Positions 40,886-50,434 of a DNA stretch of 64,000 nucleotides are shown here, piece by piece. Position 1 is the first letter of the stretch. Every line of letters starts with the position of its first letter. A program made the position numbers and the translations under genes. The notes under the pieces were generated by a model. That model was not told the DNA's origin. It ran no database searches and saw only the letters and a program-made list of their open reading frames with translations. Origin of the DNA: Argyresthia goedartella (Eukaryota > Arthropoda > Insecta > Lepidoptera > Argyresthiidae); NCBI GenBank assembly GCA_949825045.1, contig OX463829.1, positions 28,273,715 to 28,337,714 on the forward strand, read 5' to 3'.

Positions 40886-41870
40886 CTTATGCAGATATCA
40901 TAAATAAAGTCAGAAATGTTCTGAATGAAGAGTGAATGAAATTAAACTTGTAGACTGGAAGTTTCAAATTTTTGGGATGTCGAAGGCAACGCCTTTTTTA
41001 ATCGGTATCTGTTTTAATTATAATATATGTTGTGATTAACTGATGTATACGTAGGTTAGGTAACTTTTGTATGTCCTTGCCAATCCATTAATGAATATTT
41101 CTTAAAATTACTAGACCACTGACGACTTATTATTAATTACTTATAAATTATTAATAGTTTGTAAATACCATTTTCTAATTAGGAGTCATTAATCTCTTAA
41201 TCATATTAAAACTATGAAGACTGGTTAAACTAGAAAAACTTTATCGTATTCTTCGTAAGGTTTAATTTGAAAGTTTTACCAGTAACATACTTGAACCTAT
41301 AATTTATTATCATTTTATTAACTTTCTCTTAATAAACTTTTGAATTACTTGATATATCCTATCGCGAATTGTTAACTAATTAGACTGCCTCATTTTCGTA
41401 TATTGTACTCTCGCAAAGGATGTATCCAGTTATTTAAAAAGTCTATTAAACCTATAAGAGAGAGTGTATAAAATGCTGGTAAATTGAATCTAGAAACTCA
41501 TAAAAATATCTCTAATTTTAAACTAAATCTCAAATAATTTAGGTAAAATATCACCTTGGGAAACAGCTAGTAAATAACTCAAATGGCTGTACCAATTACT
41601 ATCATCTAAAGTTTAAGTCCTACTTACTACGGAACGAATGCCAAGAGATATATAACGCAGTAAAACTTACTTGACGACAACAAATATTTAAAGTCTAGTA
41701 GTATTAAGTAGGTAACTAATCCTGAATGTTTATTGTAAGTGGTTTTAGAATGTGTATATAAAATGAATTGTTGTCAGCATTAAATAGATTTAGGTTTGAT
41801 AAATTAATAAAAATTCAATATCATTGCAAATCCTGTCTGATATCATTTACGTACACTCCAGGAACTATCT
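40886..41870. other. AT-rich gene-free stretch
   Basis: No ORF, repeat partner or RNA signal was noticed over almost 1 kb. It is the least repeat-like block right of the connectin-like gene. Confidence 0.4.
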
Positions 41871-42206
41871 ATGTCGCAGTTGGTTGGTTAAATCAGACAC
41901 TTAACTAACTCTCTAGACCGTTAATTAAATGCCGACGTTTAACCAAATGTTTAAAAACCCCTTTATCCTTCGTGTTAGGTTGAAATGTAAGAACAACAAA
42001 AAATACTTAAAACATAAACTTAAGTACACATAAAAAAAAATATATTGTATATGTCTTGTCGCCTAGCAAAATTTATAGACAACTCGTAAAAGGTTTGGTT
42101 CACTCACTTGTCTGACGGAATTTTAGTGGATTGGTTAAACGTCGGTATTAAATTAACGGTCTAGAGAGTTAGTTAAGTCTCTGATTTAACCAACTAAATG
42201 CGACAT
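41871..42206. mobile_element. MITE-2, complete copy with about 75-bp inverted ends
   Basis: The left atgtcgcagttggttggtta ... ctctctagaccgttaattaa ... cgacgtttaacca is matched by the complement of the right end to 42206. The core is the block ctttatccttcgtgttaggt ... gtaagaacaacaaaaaatac, which is also the core of MITE-1. A one-ended copy is at 19855. Confidence 0.82.
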
Positions 42207-42929
42207 CTACACTGATGTAAGAGACCTCATTTAGAATTACGTTTTCTAAGACAATTCAAGGTATAACGTGAATGTGACGTCATTAAGTTTCAGTTCTCCA
42301 TACAAATCGATTGCCCACTCGGCCCAAAACGTATAGTTTGATGTCCCAAACCCAGTTTAGGTTTCCGTAGAGAAGCAAGGCACCCATATAGTTTTGTCAA
42401 GTCTGTCTGTCCGTTCGTCCGTATGTCACAGAAACTTTATGCAGAAACTATTAGCACTACACAGTTGAAACTTAGTATGTAGATGTATTCTTTGAACTGC
42501 TTTACGATTTTTATACAAAAAAAAAAAAAAACATCATGCATGGAACTGAAACCAAAACATATTTTTTTCATCAAACCTATATGTATGGGGTGACTAAAGA
42601 TAGGTATTTTCAAATGACGTTGAGGTTCCTGGTACCATTTATCCTCAAAGTAAATCGTTAAAGAGACAGACCCTTCCAAAGTGGAAAAATATGTCCCCCC
42701 CCTCTAATTTTTTAAGTAAGAAAGTGAAAATCTACAATCGTTATTTGTGTCACAAGGGAGCACAATGATGTATTTACGGCGAGGGCGGTACATTGTATCC
42801 AGAGTGAAGCGAAGGATACTACAATAGAATCCTGAGCGTAACGAGGGATTCAAGCGTTAACGCCCATGACGAAAATAATTTTGCTCCTGAGTAACACATA
42901 CAACTTTTCACACCGAATATGAGGAAAAG

Positions 42930-43186
42930 GCTAGCATTTAATCGCAAATCAAAAATACTGATGTTCACAGCAAAAAAGGAACAGCAAAAACACTTTTTAT
43001 GTTTTAAGTATTTTTGTTGTTCTTACATGTTCAACCTAATACGAAGGATAAAGAGGGCTTCGCTTCGCTCACCCCCTTTAACCTTCATCTAAGCTACCGC
43101 AGTATTTTGCCCTGATATTTTCTGTGAAAATCAGTATATTTTCTGTGAAAATCAGTATTATTGAGTGCAGTTTAATCTTTCCATGA
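42930..43186 (+). mobile_element. MITE-1, complete copy
   Basis: Left tttaatcgcaaatcaaaaat + actgatgttcacagc; core with aagagggcttcgcttcgctc + acccccttta; right end with a tandem duplication (ttttctgtgaaaatcagtat twice) and gagtgcagtttaatctttcc. Confidence 0.82.
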
Positions 43187-43734
43187 GGAAAATTGAAATA
43201 AAATGCTCTAAAAATAATGAAATAACTATACTTTGAATTTACTTTCACCAATTGTACAACAATAGAACAACGAAAACAAAACTTTTTTTTATAATGGCGG
43301 ATTGTGAATGATTAGAGAAAGGTCACCACAGATAAAATATTCCTGTGCTACTTTTACCAAAGTGTAGGAATAATTGAATCGAATATTACAATGGTATCGG
43401 ATATCAATATTCATTACATCACAATAAAAGTCATCGATAGTTTTTATTTCAGAAAAACATAATTTATTGTGACATTTTCTTTTAAATATGACGAAAAATT
43501 TATAAATTTTCATTTGACGTTGTTAAAGTTAAAACTTGAAACTTGAAACAAGTTCGTTTTTAATCGATTGCGATGAAATTACAATCGATTATTTTATTAA
43601 GATCTGTGTTCAATTGGCACATTGCGTAAATGATTCATGCCAATGAATAAATTAAAAAGTAGCTTGAACAAAAAAGTAGCATTTTGCTCCCTCTCATCGT
43701 GGAGCAAAACTTACTTTTCCGAATGAAAGGTGTG
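43187..43734. other. No recognised gene
   Basis: It is part of the filler inside the CCGT-2 repeat. Bases 43675-43725 (gcattttgctccctctcatc + gtggagcaaaac) form a small inverted pair. Confidence 0.35.
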
Positions 43735-43972
43735 AAAAAAATATATGCTGTGTATCTCAATATAGAGATTTAAAAAAAATTGGTTTGAACGAAATAAAAA
43801 TAAGCAGTTTTTAAGATATAAATCATTTCATAAAACCGCAAAGATAACTTTGTCATTCATACAAACACTATGAAAAACAAAGTTACAACAGAAACATCCA
43901 GTCACATAATTACAAACTTGCTACAACGGAACGCTTAATGGGCGAGTCCTACTCGCATTTAGCCTCTTTTTT

Positions 43973-44263
43973 ATCTACTCGTATACCATTTACAACCTGT
44001 AGAGTAACCATACAACAACTAATACCTTTTGGCTTGTCTGCCATTCTTATCATCAAAATCCGACAGTAAGGGATGCGTCACAAGAGCGAAGAATTTGAAT
44101 AACTTTGCGTTGAACTCGCGCGCGGTCTGTTATGTACTATAGGTCTGCCGACTACTGCCGACCCGGCACATCCCTCCTGACACGCCGCTTTCATGCCCTT
44201 TGAGTTTTAGGATATTTCCGCCCGTAAAATCGTAAAATACACACATATGTATTACCCAAATGG
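43973..44263. other. No recognised feature
   Basis: No repeat partner was noticed. Confidence 0.3.
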
Positions 44264-44271
44264 GTAACTTG

Positions 44272-44628
44272 TAGTGATGCAACGAATACTACTTTTACGA
44301 ATCCGAATACGAATACGAATATCAAACCTACTATTCGGTGAATACGAATACGAATACGAATATCAAACATACTATTCGGTGAATACGACTACGAATACGA
44401 ATATCAAACCTACTATTCAGTGAATACGAATACGAATATCAAACCTACTATTCGGTGAATACGAATATGAATATCAAACCTACTATTCGGTGAATACGAA
44501 TATCAAACCTACTATTCGGTGAATACGATAACGAATATCAAACCTACTATTCGGTGAATACGAATATTCGGTAAATGTCTACTATTCGGCGAATACGAAT
44601 ATTCGTATTCGTATTCGTTGCATCACTA
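44272..44628. mobile_element. hAT-like MITE with minisatellite core and 8-bp duplication
   Basis: GTAACTTG at 44264-44271 and 44629-44636 flanks the inverted ends TAGTGATGCAACGAATAC and GTATTCGTTGCATCACTA (18 bp, perfect). The 357-bp inside is an array of tatcaaacctactattcggt + gaatacgaatacgaa units with a variable number of the 6-bp gaatac word. The 8-bp duplication and TAGTGATGCAACGAATA-type end fit hAT. There is no ORF. Confidence 0.9.
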
Positions 44629-44636
44629 GTAACTTG

Positions 44637-44861
44637 CAGTATACCGAGGGCACGACTAGTAGTAAAACGTAACGATGACAACTTACACACACAGGATTGT
44701 TTTTAGTCCGTATACCATACGAGCTGATGCCCGCTCAATATGTAGGGACATAGCAGGGAGGTCTGACTCCTGGGCGTACCCAGTAATTCCATGTTTTCCC
44801 CTCCAACAAAAAAATAAAACACCCTCCCGCCCCACTCCACTGCTGCAGGAATCAGTTCGCG
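44637..44861. other. No recognised feature
   Basis: Short unassigned stretch. Confidence 0.3.
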
Positions 44862-44980
44862 CAATGTTTATTTGGCTCTCAGTGAGCCGTCACCTCTCTC
44901 TCTCCTCTCTCTCTACCTTACCATAAGCGAGAAAGAGAGGTAACAGCTCGCTCAGAGCCAAAAAATACCGCAAAGACTGT
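44862..44980. mobile_element. Inverted-repeat unit, about 115 bp
   Basis: gcaatgtttatttggctctc + agtgagccgtcacctctctc faces gagaaagagaggtaacagct + cgctcagagccaaaaaatac. The arms pair over about 45 bp around a CT-rich centre. No duplication is clear. Confidence 0.55.
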
Positions 44981-45737
44981 ATTTTTCACGCACGGCTCAA
45001 AATGTATCGATAAGTGAAAAATAACGGTGCTCTGTTCACATCGGAGTCATAAGTGTACTCAGAATGACATCCATACCCGCTCAACCGTCCAACGTCCTTT
45101 AACAGACAGAATGTTAATTTCAAAATTAATTAACGTTATCAAATTTAAATTTTCGATCGTAAACAATAAAAAAGGAGCAAAATTTTCAAGTACGTATACT
45201 CATTCTCTTTGTCATTATGCTATGTGTACACTTGGGACCTTTTTTCGTGTTCATACATGGCAACACATTTTAAAAATATGAATGTCAAAGATAGTCTTTT
45301 TTTATTGTTAGATATTTTGAGCGAGTTTTCGCGAAAGAAATTGTGTTTTTAAGTGAGTTTTACTAATTCAATTATATTAAATATAGTATAATTGCATATC
45401 AAATTGATCGTAATGATATTTCCTGCAAGATTCAAGTATAATTTTCTCAATTTTCAACAATTTTTTCTTGGAAACGGACAGTAAAAAACAGGAATCGCAA
45501 TTTTTTAATCCTTCTCGTCGCTTTGTTCATCAAACAGCTTATTAACTATTTATAATAATAGTTCTGTATTTCTTCAGCTTTCTAACCATGTATTTCATTA
45601 CTTGGCAAGCAATAAACTTTTAAATCGAGAAGGCCACCGCCAAAATTCGCGTGAGAAAGTCGCAAAAATTTTGCTGAGTGGCTAAAGTAACCTCTTAAAG
45701 TTTCACTACACGGTTCTGTAACATAGAAAGCTACAGA
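44981..45737. other. No recognised gene
   Basis: AT-rich. The short frames on both strands lack motifs. Confidence 0.35.
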
Positions 45738-46456
45738 TGTAGTGAATAATCCTTTCCTTTCGTATTTTCTCGGAAATGTTCGTTGTTGTCTTACTACTTC
45801 ACTCGCACTCAGTACCCATCGAGACAACGTAGGGAACGGTCGCATTGCAAGAGGAAGTATCTATATAGAGTAGTTAATACCACAGAAATATTTTGTCACA
45901 CTGTCCACCCCGCTCCTCCTCCTCTTATCCCGCTGTTATAATCGAAGTCGTTCATCCAATCAGGAAATCATATTTATTTATATTAATTTCTCTGCTGGTT
46001 TGTTTTGTTTTATGTTGAGGTGTCTTTTTTGTTATGTCATAGTATTTTTAATTAATTACAAAAATTTATTGTTATAAAAAAGGTCTGCAAAATCCTACTG
46101 TAGTTTTGACTTATAGTTAGACTTTTGGGGTTCCAATCCTTATAGAATCATTAGATCATCCCAACCGGAATTAGGTTTTTATCAGTGCGTTTTATTGAAA
46201 TAAAACGTCCTCAGTAACTAGTTATATTTTTGTTTACCTAACGAATTCTTTATATGATAGAATCGTGGTGGTTTTAACATCTCAGTGTAATATACGTCAA
46301 ACGGGCAATTTGACATTTGACATTGATAAATAAAGTATGCGATTTATTTGATACCTACACGTAAATTAATAATACAGTAATTCATAGACACTTCGGCACC
46401 ATTCGGGTGTTATCGTTGTTCCGAGTTTTGCCGATAGGAAAGGATTATTCACTACA
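45738..46456. mobile_element. MITE-7 copy enlarged by an insertion of about 480 bp
   Basis: The ends TGTAGTGAATAATCCTTTCC and the matching right end (ggaaaggattattcactaca) are nearly perfect. The halves separate at cactcagtaccca (about 45820) and resume at gtcaaacgggcaatttgaca (46295), adjacent in the copy at 8929. The inserted part is not recognised and shows no clear duplication. Confidence 0.75.
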
Positions 46457-46696
46457 TCTTGTACCTGGGTACACGAACTTTGCCAACTTTGATCCGTAAC
46501 TACTGACTGGCATCGTCAAAGAGTTCAATTTCGCCTTCGAACTACAAAAGCGTGCATTTCAAACATTTGACAGTGCTATTTGCAGCATCTTGCTGCGCTC
46601 GAAAGAGGTCACACGACTCTGCCAGACTGTTGATTATGTTGCTTTAATAATAATAATAAAGCCTTGTTTATTCCTTAATAATAAATTATAGGTACA
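46457..46696. other. No recognised gene; (AAT)n patch
   Basis: The (AAT)n at 46644-46660 followed by aaagccttgtttattcctta may be a retroelement tail on the minus strand. Confidence 0.35.
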
Positions 46697-47197
46697 AATT
46701 AGTAGTTTATGTGACTGCTGCATAATGGAGGGCATTAAAACTCGAGAGTGGGTTTATGAAACGAGCCGAAGGCAAGTTTCATAATAATATCACTCGAGAG
46801 TTTTAATGCCTAATTATGTACAGTTACATACACTAGTTTATCTACACACATATCATAAGCTCTCTTTGATGTGTTCAGGAACCGCATGTTTGACCGGCAT
46901 TGTGGTTCTGCAATTGTTTAGCTTGTTCTTTAGTACCAACTTCACGCAGACGGGCGTCGGCGTTCGAAATTTGAATGTCAGTACCAACTTCACAGACAAA
47001 CTAGGGACGGCACGCGGGTGGGCGTCGGCGTTCGAAATTTGAATGTCATTATATGTAGAAAAACTACACATAATGACCATTATGTGTAGTTTTCCAGATA
47101 CGAAACGAGTTTTTACCAAGTAGTTTAATATAATGCTGATCGTAACGTGCGGTTTTTGAACGCAGTAAAGAGGGTTTATGATACGTGTGTAGATAAA
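46697..47197 (-). mobile_element. MITE-3: right half of the palindromic form
   Basis: It starts in the palindrome centre (agtagtttatgtgactgctg), passes the ctcgag blocks, then gives one MITE-3 unit (46837-47197) ending CGTGTGTAGATAAA. Inside the unit a segment of about 50 bp (agtaccaacttcac ... ggcgttcgaaatttgaatgt) is duplicated in tandem. Confidence 0.8.
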
Positions 47198-47361
47198 CAT
47201 TTTTACATTTTCGATTTTCACTATTTTACTAAGATATTTGATATAAAAAGTTATTTCATTATATAAATATGGATTAAGTATTATTGAATTATAAATTAAT
47301 TGATAGCATGCACAAAATTAAGGACCTCACTACTGAGTAAAGGGCTCCTCAAACGTAAAAA

Positions 47362-47715
47362 ATGTTTCTGTTAGATTTTTTTTTCTCCACGTTTCTCTAT
47401 TTATTGCTTCATCAGTCCAGTTATTTCCTGATGTTTACAATAATTTGTCGAGCCATCTCTCCACTGGTTCTCTTGCCTGGTGGGCCTTTCCATAAGGTTA
47501 TCTTTTTTGTCCATATTTCTTCGTTCATCCGTGCCGGATACCGTGGCCGGGCCATTTCCACTTTAATTTTTTGCAATGGTGTAGTGCGTGCGTCTATCAC
47601 TTTAGTCGTATTTATTATTTTTGCATTCGTCCTTCTATTCCTTAGTTTTATATGCAGTATACTTCGTTCCATGGCTCTTTGGGTCGTTTGGGTTGTTGCT
47701 TTACCGATCGTCGAA
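47362..47715 (-). pseudogene. RTE-type LINE fragment
   Basis: Minus-strand translation gives TTQTTQRAMERSILHIKLRN ... TKVIDARTTPLQKIK ... WTKKITLWKGPPGKR, which follows the RTE C-terminal pattern (QRAMER.ML...L.DR....I...T...D......K..W.GH...W). It is decayed, and the GRPxxRW block is damaged. The hydrophobic plus-strand frame across the same bases is its shadow. Confidence 0.7.
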
Positions 47716-47939
47716 TTATATCCAAATAGCAGTCAAATACTCGGAAGAATGGACGGAATTTATGACAGACGACAGCTGTGGCGTGGCGTTGTGGTCTCGG
47801 GTTCGATGCTTGGCCGCGGAGGAACAAAAAAAAGCGTTAATAAATAGTGTCCAAAGATCTCTGTTGCCACAGCTATCGAGATATTGAGTTTTCCTCGTTT
47901 TTACATTACCGTTAGAAGTAGCTATTCTATTGTACTTCA

Positions 47940-48262
47940 GAAAACTGTTTTGATTTCACTTAGCAAAATGTTGTTTACAAAGTTATTGGTGCGGCTACTC
48001 TCACACTACATATACGTTACCAGGTGCATTCATAAGTTTGTATGTGGTATAGAAAGAACTGTTGTATATTTATTTTATTTATTTATAAATATTTATTTTA
48101 TTCTTTTTTTAGTATTTGTTGTTATAGTGTCATCTGTGAAATTTTCATCTGTCTTACTATCACGGTTCATGAGACATTGTGACAAACGGACGGACGGACG
48201 GACAGCGGAGGCTTAGTAATAGGGTGCCGATTAGCACCCTTTGGGCACGGAACCCTAATAAC
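47940..48262 (-). repeat. CCGT-repeat family copy
   Basis: aacaaagttattggtgcggc-type right block, caggtgcattcataagtttg, ACGG repeats at 48187-48201, gggcacggaaccctaata. The far right end is replaced. Confidence 0.75.
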
Positions 48263-48811
48263 TGATGACATAATATTTTCTCTGACAAATTAAAATATTT
48301 ATGGAACATAGATGTTCGTTTACCTTTCTTCCGCGCCGCAGGCAGGAGCCTGCTATGGAAGTTTCCTCACGACGTTTCGCGGTAGACGTAATAAATTGTC
48401 GATATGGGTGTCATAATCGAGCAGGCTAACATAGAATACGTACGAAATGAGAACTATTTCTGACTAATTCGCCAACTTGCCTAATGACGCAAAATAATGG
48501 AGTTCTCGTACCTTGGGGGCCTTCACTAACTTTAATACGTGCCACGGGGAGGAACGGTAAGCTGGCATGTATTTAGTTAAATAAATCCTGTCATATTAAA
48601 TACAGAGTAACTGGATGAACGCGGGCCCATCGTACCTCTGACACTCGGTAAAGGAAAGAATAATATAAAACCGGTCAAGCGCGAGTAAAACCATACCATT
48701 GTACATGGCAAAACGCAAAACGACAGTATTTTGTACGAGTACACCTTTTTAATTCCTAATATTAAATACCAGGTAGGACTACATTCAAGGCTGTTCACTG
48801 AAACATTTAAA
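48263..48811. other. No recognised gene
   Basis: Bases 48660-48720 (aaaccggtcaagcgcgagta ... taccattgtacatgg) are a decayed CCGT-repeat right end. The rest is unassigned. Confidence 0.35.
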
Positions 48812-48972
48812 ACGTTTTTTTCCACCTTCTAACCTCAAAATAACACCTTCGCAGCTTAATTTTGAGTTCTCAGGCGGAAAAGTTCTATTCGCAACACGTT
48901 TTAAAAGGCTTTTTTACGAACGTTGCTACGACCCTCGCCTTCGGCTCGTGCCGTAAACTTCTCGGTTCTTAA
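48812..48972 (-). repeat. Repeat X copy
   Basis: Reverse complement of 12295-12475: ccaccttctaacctcaaaat, acgaccctcgccttcggctc + gtgccgtaaacttctcg. Confidence 0.65.
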
Positions 48973-49277
48973 GTATAATTATTATATTATATTATTATAT
49001 AACCGCCGAGCAAGTAGTATGTAACTACGTAATATGTGAATGTATGAACTTGTAAGTAAGTATTGAACTATGTACTTACTCAGGTTAAAAAACCTCTTTG
49101 CTCATTGAAACCGGAAGTGGATACAAAACTAGTAACTTGTTTACAGAAATAAAATAAAATATGATGGCGGCGGGATCCGTGTTCCCAACACGCGGTGGTT
49201 GTGGAGAAACGTAATATCCCCCAACAAAACCTCTCCCCGAAGACTGAGTACTGATGAAGTTGGTCTGAATAAAATCA
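48973..49277. other. No recognised gene
   Basis: Bases 49160-49280 (gatggcggcgggatccgtgt ... gatgaagttggtctgaataa + aatcaccggatta) resemble a retroelement 3' end on the plus strand. The body was not recognised. Confidence 0.35.
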
Positions 49278-49314
49278 CCGGATTATAGTCAATAGTCAAT
49301 AGTCAATAGTCAAT
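49278..49314. repeat. (AGTCAAT)n microsatellite
   Basis: About four tandem 7-bp units sit directly at the 3' end of the minus-strand LINE-C fragment. Confidence 0.8.
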
Positions 49315-49640
49315 GTACTTCATTACTGTAGATATTTACATATACTTAGCAAACGTCATTTTTTGCCTCTTCTGTACATTGGACCAGATTTATTCCCAGA
49401 TCTCTTTCAAAAATAGATTGTGCTTAACTAATACAAATATGAAAAATTTAATTGTTATGATTAATAAGCAGGAATAAATAATTACAAAATTATTAACAGC
49501 AAGGTCTGTGTTGAGCCAGATTAACCCCATACAGTCCTGTCATTTAAGTAATCTTGAACATTGTAATATCCCTTTTTCGACAAAGTCGCTTTAACATGCT
49601 TTTTAAATTGCTCAAATGGCAATTTCATGGCGATTACACT
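49315..49640 (-). pseudogene. LINE-C, short 5'-truncated copy
   Basis: It has the same 3' UTR as 7403 (attactgtagatatttacata) and the last codons (LPFEQFKKHVKATLSKKGYY + NVQDYLNDRTVWG), after which the match breaks at about 49630. Confidence 0.8.
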
Positions 49641-50109
49641 GACTGATTTATTGATTCTGATGCACTGTACAGTACAATAACTAAAAAGTTGTATAAAAAG
49701 ATGGAGGACACGCAGCCTCACTGATAACGCTGAACCCAACAAGAGAGCTCAAGAGTGAATGTAAAAATTAAAAATGACCGACCGACTTAAAACATCGCGG
49801 TCCTGAATGAACTAACAGCTTCATATATCAGAACAATACGTTCTGATATATGAAGCTTTTCATCCAATGCAACCTTTATGATTTAAATTAAGTAAAAAGA
49901 AAAACATGTTAATTTTCCGTTAACATATGATAAAAAACTTAATAATATTTATTATAGTTTGAATGACCAATTAATAATCGTATAATACTAATAACTCAGC
50001 TAAAACTCAATACCCGCAATTAAAGATATTTTCCGATAATATTTCGTAGTCAGTCGTTCAGTTCACCGATAAACAAATAAAACAAAATGGCTTATAAAAT
50101 GGCCATTCA
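49641..50109. other. No recognised gene (apart from the hairpin at 49817)
   Basis: AT-rich. No repeat partner was seen. Confidence 0.35.
49817..49857. repeat. Perfect 18-bp-stem hairpin
   Basis: agcttcatatatcagaac pairs exactly with gttctgatatatgaagct around a 5-base loop. No TA, TTAA or poly-T context marks it as a MITE or terminator. Confidence 0.65.
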
Positions 50110-50338
50110 AATAATCTTTTGTTTGGGTACTATTTTTAATTCTTAAAAACCCGTATGTTTTTTTCGTTGTTATAGCGGAAATAGAAATACACCCAATGTG
50201 AAAATTTCAGCTCTCTACCTATTTCGGTTGATCCGGTAGAGCCCGGTGACAGACGGACGGACGGACTGACCGACGGACGGGCGGCGGAGGCTTAGTATAG
50301 GGTCCCATTTGGCACCCTTCAGGTACGGAAAGCTAAAA
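50110..50338 (-). repeat. CCGT-repeat left half
   Basis: cgttgttatagcggaaatag, gtgaaaatttcagctctcta, ACGG repeats at 50255-50283, tcaggtacggaaagct. Confidence 0.75.
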
Positions 50339-50434
50339 CCACTGGAACAGACACTATAAACATAAACATTTATACATATACAATACAGGCCCACCCCCAG
50401 TTTCTGAAAGTGTGGTCAAATGCAACAGAAGTTT

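Larger units (their letters stand above)
42356..43972 (+). repeat. CCGT-2 repeat split by about 1 kb
   Basis: The left part (42356-42720: gtttccgtagagaagcaagg, (CTGT/CCGT)n, cagacccttccaaagtgg) and the right part (43735-43972: tatgctgtgtatctcaat ... aaaaacaaagttacaac ... aatgggcgagtcctactcgc) are consecutive in the copy at 24262. The filler contains a MITE-1 and otherwise unrecognised sequence. Confidence 0.7.

Noticed and set aside
47362..47847. 161-residue hydrophobic open frame resembling a membrane protein
   Set aside because: Most of it is antisense to an RTE C-terminal fragment; the hydrophobicity comes from reading Lys/Arg-rich codons backwards.
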